DNA from: Demequina maris
GTDB taxonomy: Bacteria > Actinomycetota > Actinomycetes > Actinomycetales > Demequinaceae
DNA length: 64,000 nt
Reading direction: 5' to 3'
Assembly: GCF_000971155.1 (NCBI RefSeq)
Contig: NZ_BBLX01000012.1
Location: 29,093-93,092 of the forward strand
Numbering within the stretch: the stretch's first letter is position 1; every line of letters starts with the position of its first letter. The notes below the pieces were generated by a model. The model saw only the letters and a program-made list of their open reading frames with translations, did not search any database and was not told the DNA's origin. Positions 54,106 to 62,520 of this stretch are shown here, one piece after another. The position numbers were made by a program, and so were the translations under genes.

Positions 54106-54723
54106 ATGACCGACACCCCTCTCGTCTGGATCGACTGCGAGATGACGGGACTCGACGTGGGCGCCGACGCCCTCGTCGAGGTCGCGTGCCTCGTGACGGA
54201 CTCGGACCTCAACATCCTGGGCGACGGCGTGTCCGTCGTGATCAAGCCGTCGGACGAGGCGCTCGCCGGCATGGGCGACTTCGTGCGCAACATGCACGTC
54301 GAGTCGGGCCTGCTGCCCGAGCTCGAGCACGGCACCACCATGGAGGACGCGCAGGAGCAGGTGCTCGCGTACATCCGCGCGCACGTGCCGGTCGCCGGCA
54401 AGTCGCCGCTCGCCGGCAACACCGTGGGCATGGACCGCATGTTCCTCGAGCGCGACATGCCGCAGGTGATCGAGCACCTGCACTACCGCGTGGTCGACGT
54501 GAGCTCCTTCAAGGAGCTCGTGCGCCGCTGGTACCCGCGCGTGTTCTTCCAGGCCCCCGCGAAGACGGGCGGCCACCGCGCGCTCGGCGACATCCGCGAC
54601 TCGATCACGGAGCTGCGCTACTACCGCGAGACCATCCTCGTGCCGCTGCCCGGCCCGGACTCGGACGCCGCCAAGGCGGCGGCGGCGAGCGTCACGCCGG
54701 ACGCGTCAACCGCCGCGCCGTAG
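54106..54723 (+). CDS. orn: Oligoribonuclease
   Basis: A 205-residue 3'-5' exoribonuclease of the DEDDh class that degrades 2-5 nt RNA and pGpG. The catalytic motifs are visible: WIDCEMTGLD (DxE), the central NTVGMDRMFLERDMP, and HRALGDIRDSI with the catalytic His and Asp. The start ATG 54106 follows GGTGAGGG. The C-terminus has an Ala-rich extension of about 20 residues. tRNA-His follows. Confidence 0.95.
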   Translation: MTDTPLVWIDCEMTGLDVGADALVEVACLVTDSDLNILGDGVSVVIKPSDEALAGMGDFVRNMHVESGLLPELEHGTTMEDAQEQVLAYIRAHVPVAGKSPLAGNTVGMDRMFLERDMPQVIEHLHYRVVDVSSFKELVRRWYPRVFFQAPAKTGGHRALGDIRDSITELRYYRETILVPLPGPDSDAAKAAAASVTPDASTAAP

Positions 54724-54729
54724 ACCCGG

Positions 54730-54735
54730 TATACT
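54730..54735 (+). promoter_or_regulatory. -10 box of the tRNA-His gene
   Basis: TATACT lies about 30 bp before the mature tRNA-His 5' end and just after the orn stop. No good -35 hexamer is visible 17 bp upstream. Confidence 0.5.
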
Positions 54736-54764
54736 CTTCCGTGGCCCTCTTCGTGAGGGCCGAT

Positions 54765-54838
54765 GGTGGCTATAGCTCAGCTGGTAGAGCACCGCGTTGT
54801 GGTCGCGGGGGCCGCGGGTTCAAGTCCCGTTAGCCACC
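54765..54838 (+). tRNA. tRNA-His (anticodon GTG)
   Basis: A complete cloverleaf with the His-specific extra 5' G (54765) opposite C73. Acceptor GTGGCTA pairs with TAGCCAC. The anticodon loop TTGTGGT carries GTG, and the T loop is TTCAAGT. CCA is not encoded. Confidence 0.95.
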
Positions 54839-54844
54839 CCATCA

Positions 54845-54879
54845 CGAAGCCCCCGGCGTCTGGGACGCCGGGGGCTTCG
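54845..54879 (+). terminator. Terminator after tRNA-His
   Basis: A perfect 16-bp stem: CGAAGCCCCCGGCGTC (54845-54860), loop TGG, and complement at 54864-54879. Confidence 0.88.
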
Positions 54880-54942
54880 ACGTTCCCGCGCGGTCTATCC
54901 TTGCGGGGGCGCCGCCCCGCGGCGCGCATCTGAGGAGGTCCC

Positions 54943-55608
54943 ATGTTCGCAGCCCTGACCGGCGCCGGCCTGTCCGCCGCCGCGGGACTCAACGCGTTCA
55001 TCCCGCTCGTCATGGTCGGGCTGTTCGCGCGCTTCACGGACTTCATCGTCCTGCCCGAGCAGCTCGACTGGCTGCAGTCGTGGCCCGCGATCATCATCGG
55101 CCTCCTCCTGCTCGCCGCCGAGCTCGTCCTCGACAAGATCCCCGGCGTCGACCACATCAACGACCTCCTGCAGTCGCTCGTGCGCCCGCTGGTCGGCGGC
55201 GTGATCTTCGCCGCCACCGCCGCCGCGCAGGTGATCGACCAGAGCAACTTCTGGCAGGACAACCCGCTCATCGCGGGCATCGTCGGCGCGATCATCGCGG
55301 CCGGCGTCCACACCGCGAAGTCCGCGTCGCGCCCGTCGGTCAACGCCGCCACGGCCGGCACCGGCGCGCCGGTCGCGTCGTTCGCGGAGGACGCGACCGC
55401 GGTCGCGCTCAGCCTCATCGCGATCTTCGTGCCGATCCTCGTGGTCGTCGTGCTCATCGCCATGGGCGCGGTCTTCTACCGCGTGGTCACCACCGGCCGC
55501 AGGCGCCGCCGCCGGCGCGCGCAGCTCGAGGCCGAGGAGCGCGCCGAGCGCGAGGAGCGCGCCGCCGCCGGCATCAAGACGCCGTGGTGGCGCGGCCGCT
55601 GGCGCTGA
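54943..55608 (+). CDS. DUF4126 family membrane protein
   Basis: A 221-residue membrane protein with about five helices. GLSAAAGLNAFIPLVMVGLFARF at the N-terminus and LVLDKIPGVDHINDLLQSLVRPLVGG are diagnostic of DUF4126, whose function is unknown. The C-terminus is strongly basic ([14 protein letters not shown]) and ends PWWRGRWR. A GAGGAGGT ribosome site precedes the ATG. It is followed by a decamer hairpin that separates it from the convergent ATPase gene. Confidence 0.88.
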   Translation: MFAALTGAGLSAAAGLNAFIPLVMVGLFARFTDFIVLPEQLDWLQSWPAIIIGLLLLAAELVLDKIPGVDHINDLLQSLVRPLVGGVIFAATAAAQVIDQSNFWQDNPLIAGIVGAIIAAGVHTAKSASRPSVNAATAGTGAPVASFAEDATAVALSLIAIFVPILVVVVLIAMGAVFYRVVTTGRRRRRRRAQLEAEERAEREERAAAGIKTPWWRGRWR

Positions 55609-55624
55609 GACCCTCCCGACCGGT

Positions 55625-55646
55625 GCATCGTCCCGCCGGACGATGC
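55625..55646. terminator. Hairpin of two inverted decamers, identical to 28648-28669
   Basis: Arms GCATCGTCC (55625-55633) and GGACGATGC (55638-55646) around CGCC. It lies between the convergent DUF4126 and osmoprotectant ATPase genes and is probably a shared terminator. The loop is identical to that of the proW-proX hairpin. Confidence 0.75.
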
Positions 55647-55651
55647 GCGCG

Positions 55652-56407
55652 TCACGCCGCGGGCGCCTCGCCGAAGTCCGCGAGGAAGTCCGCGACGAAG
55701 TCGTTCGCCGGCTGACCGGTGACCTCGTCGGGGGTGCCCAGCTGCTCGAGGACGCCGCCGCGCGACAGCACCGCGATGCGGTCCGCGAGCAGCACGGCCT
55801 CGCGCATGTCGTGCGTCACCATCACCACCGTGAGGCCCAGCTCGCGCTGGAGCGCCTGGAACTCGCGCTGCAGCCGGCGCCGGCCCTGCGGGTCGACCGC
55901 GCCGAACGGCTCGTCCATGAGCATCACCGGCGGCCTGGCCGCGAGCGCGCGGGCCACGCCCACGCGCTGACGCTCGCCTCCCGACAGCTCGTGCGGGTAG
56001 CGCGGCCCGTACGTGTCCGCGTGCAGCCCCACCAGGTCGAGCAGCTCCGCGACCCGCTCCGCGGTGCGCGCCTTGTCCCACTTGAGCAGGCCGGGCACCG
56101 TCGCGACGTTCTGCGCGACCGTGCGGTGCGGGAACAGGCCCACGTGCTGGATGACGTACCCGATGCCGCGCCGCAGCTCGACGGGGTCCTGGCCCATCAC
56201 ATCGGTCCCGCCGACGAGGATGCGGCCCGAGCTGGGCTCGACCAGCCGGTTGATCATGCGCAGCGTGGTCGACTTGCCGCAGCCCGAGGGACCCACGAGC
56301 GCGAGCACCTCACCGGGGCGCGCCTCGAGGTCGAGAGAGTCGACCGCGACGGTCCCGTCGGGGTAGACCTTGCGCACGGCCTCGAGCACGATCCCGCTGG
56401 TGTCCAT
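55652..56407 (-). CDS. Osmoprotectant ABC transporter, ATP-binding protein (OpuC-type)
   Basis: A 251-residue ATPase of the OpuCA/OsmV group: Walker A GPSGCGKST (about residue 39), signature ELSGGERQRVGVARALA and Walker B VMLMDEPFGAVDP. It lacks the CBS domains of longer OpuCA proteins. It is divergent from the two permease genes, with only about 60 bp between starts; in most such clusters the ATPase is co-oriented. It imports choline, betaine or carnitine together with them. Confidence 0.9.
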   Translation of the reverse strand: MDTSGIVLEAVRKVYPDGTVAVDSLDLEARPGEVLALVGPSGCGKSTTLRMINRLVEPSSGRILVGGTDVMGQDPVELRRGIGYVIQHVGLFPHRTVAQNVATVPGLLKWDKARTAERVAELLDLVGLHADTYGPRYPHELSGGERQRVGVARALAARPPVMLMDEPFGAVDPQGRRRLQREFQALQRELGLTVVMVTHDMREAVLLADRIAVLSRGGVLEQLGTPDEVTGQPANDFVADFLADFGEAPAA

Positions 56408-56466
56408 CGGTCCACCGTAGCGCGCGACCCCGCGGGACCCGCCGGAGCGCCGTGTACGGTCGAGGG

Positions 56467-57168
56467 GTGGACAATCCCTGGCTGTCGCTCGACTACCTGC
56501 AGCGCAGCGGCGACGAGGTCTGGGAGCAGTTCGTCATCCACGCGACGCTGACGCTCGAGGCGGTCGCGATCGCGGCGGCGATCGCGCTGCCGCTCGCCGT
56601 GCTCGTGCGCCGCTCGCCGCGCCTGTCCGGGCCCATCCTCGGCGTCACCGGCGTGCTCTACACGGTGCCGTCGTTCGCGCTGTTCGCGCTGCTCGCGCCG
56701 TTCACGGGGATCGGGCGCACCACGGTGCTGATCGGGCTGGTCGCGTACGCGCTGCTCGTGCTCGTGCGCAACACCGTGGTCGGCCTGCAGGGGGTCGACC
56801 CGGACATCGTCGACGCGGCCCGCGGGCAGGGGTACACGCGCAACCGGATGCTGTTCGCCGTCGAGCTGCCCAACGCGCTGCCGAGCATCCTCGCCGGCCT
56901 GCGGATCGCGACCGTGTCCACGGTCGCGCTCGTCACGGTCGGGGTCGTCGTCGGCTACGGCGGGCTGGGCCAGCTGATGTTCCGCGGGATGCAGTCCAAC
57001 TACCGTGCCCAGATCGCGACGAGCTCCCTGCTGTGCCTGGCGCTCGCGCTCGTGCTCGACCTCGCGCTCGTGCTGCTCGGGTGGTGGCTGATGCCGTGGC
57101 AGCGGGGCACGCGGCGGCGGTCGCGCCGCGCACGCGCCGCCGCCCGCACCGCGGAGGCCTCCGCGTGA
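56467..57168 (+). CDS. Osmoprotectant ABC transporter permease 1
   Basis: A 233-residue membrane protein of the OpuCB/OsmW type with about five to six helices. LTLEAVAIAAAIALPLAVLVRRSP, GVLYTVPSFALFALLAPFTGIG and the EAA loop IVDAARGQGYTRNRMLFAVELPNALPSILAGLR are characteristic. The start is GTG 56467 (VDNPWLSLDYLQ); GTG 56452 is an alternative. Its stop overlaps the GTG of permease 2 by four bases. The C-terminus is Arg-rich. Confidence 0.9.
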   Translation: MDNPWLSLDYLQRSGDEVWEQFVIHATLTLEAVAIAAAIALPLAVLVRRSPRLSGPILGVTGVLYTVPSFALFALLAPFTGIGRTTVLIGLVAYALLVLVRNTVVGLQGVDPDIVDAARGQGYTRNRMLFAVELPNALPSILAGLRIATVSTVALVTVGVVVGYGGLGQLMFRGMQSNYRAQIATSSLLCLALALVLDLALVLLGWWLMPWQRGTRRRSRRARAAARTAEASA

Positions 57169-57896
57169 GCACGATCGGCGACGCGTGGGACTACCTCACG
57201 ACCCCCGAGAGCTGGGTGGGGGCCAACGGCATGTTCGGCACGAGCTTCGACGGGTCGCTGCGCTTCCAGCAGGACTCGATCATCGCGCTCACGATCGAGC
57301 ACATCTACATGTCGTTCGCGGCGGTCGGCATCGCGGCGGCCGTCGCGCTGCCGCTCGGCCTCTGGCTGGGCCACGTGCGCCGGGGCGGGGGCGTCACGAC
57401 GGTGATCTCCAACGTGTCGCGCGCGATGCCCACCCTCGCGCTGCTCACGCTGTTCGCGGCGTCGGCGATCGGCTTCGGCAACCGCGCCGTCATCATCGCA
57501 GCAGCGATCTTCGCGTTCCCGCCGATCCTCACCAACACGTTCACCGGCATGTCGGGCGTCGACGCCGACGTCCGCGAGGCGGCCTTCGGGCAGGGCATGA
57601 CGCGGCTCCAGGTCGCGCTCCGGGTCGAGCTGCCGCTCGCGCTGCCGCTCATCGCCGCCGGGCTGCGCACCTCGGCGACCCAGACGGTCGCGACCGTGCC
57701 GCTCGCCGCGCTCGTCGCGGGCGGCGGCCTCGGCGTGATCATCAACACCGGGCTCGCCACGCAGCGCTACGGGCAGGTGCTCGCCGGCGGCATCCTCGTC
57801 GCCGCGGTGTGCCTCGGCATCGACTGGGTGCTCGGCCGCGTGCAGCGGGCCGTCACCCCGGCCCCGCTGCGCCTCACCGCCGCCGTCGCGACCTGA
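57165..57896 (+). CDS. Osmoprotectant ABC transporter permease 2
   Basis: A 243-residue permease of the OpuCD/OsmY type. SRAMPTLALLTLFAASAIGFGNRAV and the EAA loop VREAAFGQGMTRLQVALRVELPLALPLIAAGLR show the family. It probably pairs with permease 1. GTG 57165 overlaps the previous stop. A 132-bp gap with a decamer copy (57902-57911) precedes the binding-protein gene. Confidence 0.9.
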   Translation: MSTIGDAWDYLTTPESWVGANGMFGTSFDGSLRFQQDSIIALTIEHIYMSFAAVGIAAAVALPLGLWLGHVRRGGGVTTVISNVSRAMPTLALLTLFAASAIGFGNRAVIIAAAIFAFPPILTNTFTGMSGVDADVREAAFGQGMTRLQVALRVELPLALPLIAAGLRTSATQTVATVPLAALVAGGGLGVIINTGLATQRYGQVLAGGILVAAVCLGIDWVLGRVQRAVTPAPLRLTAAVAT

Positions 57897-58028
57897 GCCG
57901 ACGCATCGTCCACCCGTCCGCCCGTGCGCGGGCGCCGAACGATGAATACCCTGGAAACCGGGCCGCACGGGAACAACGCGCCCGCGTCGGAGGTTGCGGC
58001 CCTGTGAGTCCCCTACCCGAGGAGTGAC

Positions 58029-59015
58029 ATGCGAACGAGAAACCCACTGATCGTCGCGGCCGCCGCCGGCACGCTGCTGCTGGCCGGATGCGCGTCGGGA
58101 GGTTCCGAGGCCGAGTCGTCCGGATCCGCCTCCGAGGGCGGCGCGATGGCGCAGGAGTGCCTGCCCGTCCCGGGCGACGCGCTCACCGTGCTCGCCGACG
58201 ACCTGATGCTGCAGAACGCCGACAACCTCATCCCGGCCGTCAACGCGGACGCCGCGACGCCCGAGCTGCTCGCCGGCCTCGACGCCGTGTCCGCGGTGCT
58301 CACCACGGACGACCTCATCCAGCTGAACAAGGCCGTCGACATCGACCGCCAGACCTCGAAGGAGGCCGCGACGCAGTACGTGGCCGACAACTCCATCGAG
58401 TCGCCCGAGCAGGGGTCCGGGAGCGTCGTGATCGGCGCGGCGAACTTCTCCGAGAACATCACCGTGGCCGAGATCTACTCGGCCGTGCTGGCATCGGCGG
58501 GCTTCGACACCGAGGTGCGCACGATCGGCAGCCGCGAGACGTACCTGCCCGCGCTCGAGAAGGGCGACATCCAGGTGGTGCCGGAGTACGCCGCCACCGT
58601 GACGGAGTTCCTCAACGTCGACCAGAACGGCGCGGACGCCGCCGCGGTCGCCTCGGGCGACGTCGACGCGACGGTCGCCGCGCTCGAGCCGCTCGCCGAG
58701 ACCGCGGGCCTCGTCTTCGGCGCCCCGGCCGCGGCGCAGGACCAGAACGCCTTCGCCGTCACGCAGGCCTTCGCCGACGAGTACGGCGTCACGTCGCTCA
58801 CCGAGCTCGCCGAGACCTGCGGCACGATCTCGCTCGGCGGGCCCCCGGAGTGCCCGGAGCGCCCGTTCTGCCAGATCGGGCTCGAGGAGGAGTACGGCCT
58901 CGAGGTGTCGCAGTTCTCCTCGCTCGACCCGGGCGGCCCGCTCACCAAGGCCGCGCTGCGCCAGGGCGAGGTCATGGTGGGACTGGTCTTCAGCTCCGAC
59001 GGCGAGCTCGGCTAG
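58029..59015 (+). CDS. Osmoprotectant-binding lipoprotein, circularly permuted
   Basis: A 328-residue lipoprotein (lipobox LLAGC, Cys21). The ligand domain belongs to the OsmF/OpuCC class, but its order is rotated. In normal members the chain begins at a VVIGAANFSEN-like strand and ends with a lobe 1 segment containing LxxLNxxVDxD. Here that final segment (about residues 50-123, LADDLMLQNADNLIPAVN to AVDIDRQTSKEAATQYV) comes first, joined by an SPEQGSGS linker to VVIGAANFSENITVAEIY (about 133 on), and the protein stops at GLVFSSDGELG, where others continue. All parts are present, so this is not a truncation. CPERPFC may form a disulfide. GAGGAG precedes the ATG. Confidence 0.88.
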   Translation: MRTRNPLIVAAAAGTLLLAGCASGGSEAESSGSASEGGAMAQECLPVPGDALTVLADDLMLQNADNLIPAVNADAATPELLAGLDAVSAVLTTDDLIQLNKAVDIDRQTSKEAATQYVADNSIESPEQGSGSVVIGAANFSENITVAEIYSAVLASAGFDTEVRTIGSRETYLPALEKGDIQVVPEYAATVTEFLNVDQNGADAAAVASGDVDATVAALEPLAETAGLVFGAPAAAQDQNAFAVTQAFADEYGVTSLTELAETCGTISLGGPPECPERPFCQIGLEEEYGLEVSQFSSLDPGGPLTKAALRQGEVMVGLVFSSDGELG

Positions 59016-59036
59016 CCGTCCCGCACCCGCGCGCTA

Positions 59037-59071
59037 CGAAGGCCCGGTCCCCCGTGGGGGCCGGGCCTTCG
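59037..59071. terminator. Terminator between the binding protein and the SDR gene
   Basis: A 16-bp stem with one T-G wobble: CGAAGGCCCGGTCCCC (59037-59052), loop CGT, complement at 59056-59071. It lies between convergent genes. Confidence 0.85.
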
Positions 59072-59082
59072 TCTGAGGGTCG

Positions 59083-60198
59083 TCAGGCCGCGGCGTGCAG
59101 GTGGTGCACCACGGGTCGGACGAAGTACTCGGCCGCCTGGCGACGCGTGGCGTCGGCCGGCGACATGCCCGCGTCGACCCAGCGCACCCAGTCGACGATG
59201 CGCTCGGCGGAGCCGCGCAGGTCGAACGCGTGCTGCCAGCCGAGCATCTCGGAGGCCTTGGAGCCGTCGAGCCAGAGGAGCTTGTCCTCCGGGAACGCGC
59301 AGGCCTCGCACGCGGGGCTGATGAGCGACGGCTCGCCCCAGGCGCGGGCGAGCTCGAACACCATCTCGCCTGCGGTGTAGCCCGAGCTCGGCGGCGCGAA
59401 GTTGAGCGCGTCGACGGCGCGCTCGTCGGCGCCGAGCAGCCGGGTCCCGGCGAGCACGAAGCCCGCGACGACGTCGAGGACGTGCTGGAACGGGCGGACG
59501 GCCAGCGGGTCGCGGACCGCGAAGACACGCTCGTCCTCGAAGGCACGGATACAGTTGGGCACGAGCCGGTCGGCGTCGTCACCGCCGCCGATCACGTTGC
59601 CGAGCCGCACCGAGGTGGCGCGGTACGGCGCGCCGTCGAGGCGCGCGAGGTCGGTGAACTCGCGGAACAGGATCTCCGCGATGGTCTTCGACGCCGAGTA
59701 CGGGCTGACGCCGCCCAGCGGGCTGTCCTCGGTGAGCTTGCTGTCGCCCGGCTTCATGGGCACATAGCACTTGTCCGACGTGACGTGCACGAGCGCCGGG
59801 ATCATGCCGAGGCGCGCCGCCTCGAGCACGTTGAGCGAGCCGCGCAGGTTCACCTCGAAGGTGAGGTGCGGGTCGTCGAAGCCGCGACACAGGAGCGCCT
59901 GCGCCGCCAGGTGGTAGACGAGGTCGGGACGGTGCTCCTCGATGACCGAGAACAGCGTGTCCCGGTCGCGGATGTCCGCCTCGTACTGCCGCGCGCAGAC
60001 GTCTCCGAGCCATTCCGCGCGCGCGGCCGCGGAGGGATCGTCGTTGATCGAGTACCCGATCACGTTGGCTCCGAGGTGCTCGAGCACCGTCGTCAGCCAC
60101 GCGCCGATGAAGCCGCTGTGCCCCGTGACAAGCACGGTCCTGCCAGTGAAATCCGGCATGCCCTCAGCCCGCTCAGCCATGTCCATCACTTCCCCCAT
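59083..60198 (-). CDS. CDP-glucose 4,6-dehydratase-like NAD-dependent SDR
   Basis: A 371-residue extended short-chain dehydrogenase. The nucleotide site reads VTGHSGFIGAWL, the catalytic region SDKCYVP and YSASK (YxxxK), and VRPFQHVLDVVAGFVLAG is the RfbG-type substrate motif. RfbG starts synthesis of 3,6-dideoxyhexoses or related sugars for surface glycans. It stands alone here, without the usual cytidylyltransferase or other sugar genes, so the pathway is elsewhere or the reaction differs. AGGGGGGA lies 7 bp before ATG 60198. Confidence 0.85.
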   Translation of the reverse strand: MGEVMDMAERAEGMPDFTGRTVLVTGHSGFIGAWLTTVLEHLGANVIGYSINDDPSAAARAEWLGDVCARQYEADIRDRDTLFSVIEEHRPDLVYHLAAQALLCRGFDDPHLTFEVNLRGSLNVLEAARLGMIPALVHVTSDKCYVPMKPGDSKLTEDSPLGGVSPYSASKTIAEILFREFTDLARLDGAPYRATSVRLGNVIGGGDDADRLVPNCIRAFEDERVFAVRDPLAVRPFQHVLDVVAGFVLAGTRLLGADERAVDALNFAPPSSGYTAGEMVFELARAWGEPSLISPACEACAFPEDKLLWLDGSKASEMLGWQHAFDLRGSAERIVDWVRWVDAGMSPADATRRQAAEYFVRPVVHHLHAAA

Positions 60199-60479
60199 GT
60201 TGTGATCCCCCCTGGACGGATCGCGACCCCGCTCCCCCAGCCCCTCGGCCTAGGAGGTCGTTGCCCTCACCCGGCGGGTTCGAGGTCCTCCACCGGACAC
60301 TTCCGTCCGGCTTTGTCCCTTTTGCCCACGTTCTTACTTTTAGCGCACGGATGGGCGATTCGCCAGTGCTGATTCCGGCGGTTTGCGCGATTCGCACGGT
60401 TCTTGCGCGACGATTCGGAGCGCGCGAGGGGGCCGATGCGGCGGCTTCGCTGCACGTTCCGCGCGGCGCGGCGCGCGGA
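60199..60479. other. 281-bp gap between the SDR gene and lrp
   Basis: No gene is supported here. The central part (about 60300-60420) is lower in GC, with stretches such as CCCTTTTGCCC and CTTACTTTTAGC, consistent with a promoter for the leftward SDR gene. I see no hairpin terminator for the lrp gene, whose 3' end borders this gap. Confidence 0.4.
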
Positions 60480-60935
60480 TCAGTCCTGGTCGGCGGGGAC
60501 CAGCGGGCGGTTCTCGAAGAAGGTCTGGAGCACCACGGTCGTGCGCGTGGTGACGTTCACGGCCTGGCGGATGTCGCGGATCAGCGTCTCCAGATCGGGG
60601 GGCGTGCCGACACGCACGAACAGCATGTAGCTCGCGTCGCCGGCGATCGAGTGGCACGCCTCGACCGCGGTGAGATGCTCGATGAGCCGCGGGACCTCGT
60701 CGACCTGCGCCGGATCCAACGGCGTGATCTCGATGAAGGCGGAGAGCGGGCGCCCGACGGATCCCGGGTCGACGAGCGCCATGTACCCCGTGATGACGCC
60801 GCTCGCCTCGAGCCGGCGCAGCCGCGCCTGGACGGCGGACGTCGACAGCCCGACATGCGCGGCGAGTTGCGCGAGGGTCGCGCGGGCATCGCGCGAGACC
60901 TCCGCCACGAGCCGCGCGTCGACCGGATCCTGCAT
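60480..60935 (-). CDS. Lrp/AsnC family transcriptional regulator
   Basis: A 151-residue regulator. The N-terminal helix-turn-helix is RATLAQLAAHVGLSTSAVQARLRRLEASGVITGY; the C-terminal RAM domain follows (FIEITPLDPAQVDEVPRLIEHL, CHSIAGDASYMLFVRV). It binds amino acids as an octamer in known cases. It is divergent from the DUF6421-SDR operon, separated by about 155 bp with an inverted repeat, so it probably controls that operon. ATG 60935 gives the normal N-terminus MQDPVDARLVAEV. Confidence 0.92.
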   Translation of the reverse strand: MQDPVDARLVAEVSRDARATLAQLAAHVGLSTSAVQARLRRLEASGVITGYMALVDPGSVGRPLSAFIEITPLDPAQVDEVPRLIEHLTAVEACHSIAGDASYMLFVRVGTPPDLETLIRDIRQAVNVTTRTTVVLQTFFENRPLVPADQD

Positions 60936-61020
60936 GACAGGGACGCTACCGCATGCACCCTCTGAGGCGTGCGCGCGACGCCGCCCGGGACAGGCAGAAT
61001 CCTTGACCCACGCATCGTCC

Positions 61021-61068
61021 GATGAAATGCTTCCTGTAATGCGTACGTTGCGCAGGAAAAGTTCCATC
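61021..61068. promoter_or_regulatory. Candidate Lrp operator
   Basis: TTCCTG (61031-61036) and CAGGAA (61053-61058) form an inverted repeat with a 16-bp spacer, and the outer GATG (61021) and CATC (61065) extend the symmetry. It lies 22 bp before the DUF6421 start in the gap divergent from lrp. Relatively AT-rich. Confidence 0.45.
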
Positions 61069-61089
61069 AAAGCGTCGAGGGAGGTCCCC

Positions 61090-62520
61090 ATGTCCCTGTC
61101 AGCTGGCACCACGCAGCCCGTCATCGGCGAGCCCGAGGTGGTCGAGGACGTGCGCCTCGTCGAGTCGAGCGGGGCCTGGCGGCGCCTGAAGGCCGCCGCG
61201 ACCGCGCTGCAGCCGATGCAGGTCAAGAACGGCGCGATCCCCGACTCCGCGCAGCACGAGGCCGCCCGCGGCCATGTCGACACGATCGTCGGCGCGATCC
61301 GGGCGCTCGCCCCGCTGTTCCCGCACGACGCCGCGTACCTCGACGCGCTCCCCCGCGACTTCGCGCGGTGGGTCGACGGCGGCTTCGGCGAGCCCGACTT
61401 CCTCGACTCCCTGGTGGAGTTCCAGCCGCAGCGCCATCGCGTGGACGGCACGCGCCACCTGGTCGTGTTCCCGATGTACACGCAGAACGGGTCGTCCGAG
61501 CGTCACGTCGAGGCCCTGCTGGCCGAGGCGATCTGGCCCGACTTCATCGCGGACCTCGAGGCGGGCGACTACGGCAACGCGCTGTTCGTGTCGCTGAGGC
61601 TCCTCGACTTCACGCCGGGCTACGACACCAACTCGGCCGTGCTGTTCCCCGAGACCGTCGCGATGCGGGAGATCCCGCGCTTCACCTGGGGCGCGATCTT
61701 CCAGGACCGCGAGGCCGCGCGCTACCGCCGCGTCGTCGCGGCCGCCGCCGACGTCACCAAGCTGGCGCTGCCCGAGGGCGCGGCCGCGCTGCTCGAGGAC
61801 CAGGCGCTCGCCGAGCGGACGTTCGTGATGTGGGACCTCATCCACGACCGGACCCACATGCGCGGCGACCTGCCGTTCGACCCGTTCATGATCAAGCAGC
61901 GCATGCCGTTCTTCCTCTACACGCTGGAGGAGCTGCGCTGCGACCTCACGGCGTTCCGCGAGGCCGTCCGGATCCAGCGGACGCTGGACGCCCGCGCGGC
62001 GGCGGGCGAGGAGCTCACGGCGACCGAGGAGGACACGCGCCGTCACGCGACGCTCGTCCAGTACGCGGTGCTCTTCGACCGCATCTTCCGGTTCCCGATC
62101 ACCGGGTCGCGGGTGCGCAACTACGACGGGCTCGGCGGGCAGCTGCTGTTCGCGTGGCTGCACCAGCAGCACGTGCTCGAGTGGCGCGACGTGGAGCTCA
62201 GCGTCGACTGGGCCCGGGTCGCGGACGCGGTCGTCGAGCTCAGCGACCGCATCAACGACCTGTACTGGGAGTCCATCGACCGGCCCAAGCCCGTGCACTG
62301 GCTCAAGGCGTACGAGCTGATCTCGGGCGTCCTCGCGCCGAACCCGGCATCCGCCTGGGCGGCGGGCCTGCCGCGCGAGGTGCTCGCCGGGCCGCCGAAG
62401 GGCTACACCGACCTCGTGATGGACGACGAGTTCCCGCTGTCGATGTTCTACGAGGCGCTCGACAAGAAGATGGGTCCCGTCATCGAGTCGACCGCGGGCA
62501 TCGGGGGCACGGCTGCGTGA
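61090..62520 (+). CDS. DUF6421 family protein
   Basis: A 476-residue soluble protein with no signal or membrane helix. It matches the conserved actinobacterial family I know as DUF6421, often next to an SDR gene and an Lrp-type regulator, as here. Notable segments are HLVVFPMYTQNGSSERHVEALLAE, MWDLIHDRTHMRGDLPFDPFMIKQRMPFF and LFAWLHQQHVLEW. The HDRTHMRGD segment has His and Asp residues that could bind a metal (inference). The reaction is unknown. A GAGGGAGG ribosome site precedes the ATG. Its stop overlaps the SDR start (GTGA). Confidence 0.75.
   Translation: MSLSAGTTQPVIGEPEVVEDVRLVESSGAWRRLKAAATALQPMQVKNGAIPDSAQHEAARGHVDTIVGAIRALAPLFPHDAAYLDALPRDFARWVDGGFGEPDFLDSLVEFQPQRHRVDGTRHLVVFPMYTQNGSSERHVEALLAEAIWPDFIADLEAGDYGNALFVSLRLLDFTPGYDTNSAVLFPETVAMREIPRFTWGAIFQDREAARYRRVVAAAADVTKLALPEGAAALLEDQALAERTFVMWDLIHDRTHMRGDLPFDPFMIKQRMPFFLYTLEELRCDLTAFREAVRIQRTLDARAAAGEELTATEEDTRRHATLVQYAVLFDRIFRFPITGSRVRNYDGLGGQLLFAWLHQQHVLEWRDVELSVDWARVADAVVELSDRINDLYWESIDRPKPVHWLKAYELISGVLAPNPASAWAAGLPREVLAGPPKGYTDLVMDDEFPLSMFYEALDKKMGPVIESTAGIGGTAA

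Noticed and set aside
58029..59015. Binding protein as a truncated pseudogene
   Set aside because: The missing C-terminal segment is present intact at the N-terminus with a proper linker, signal peptide and ribosome site, so permutation explains it better than truncation.
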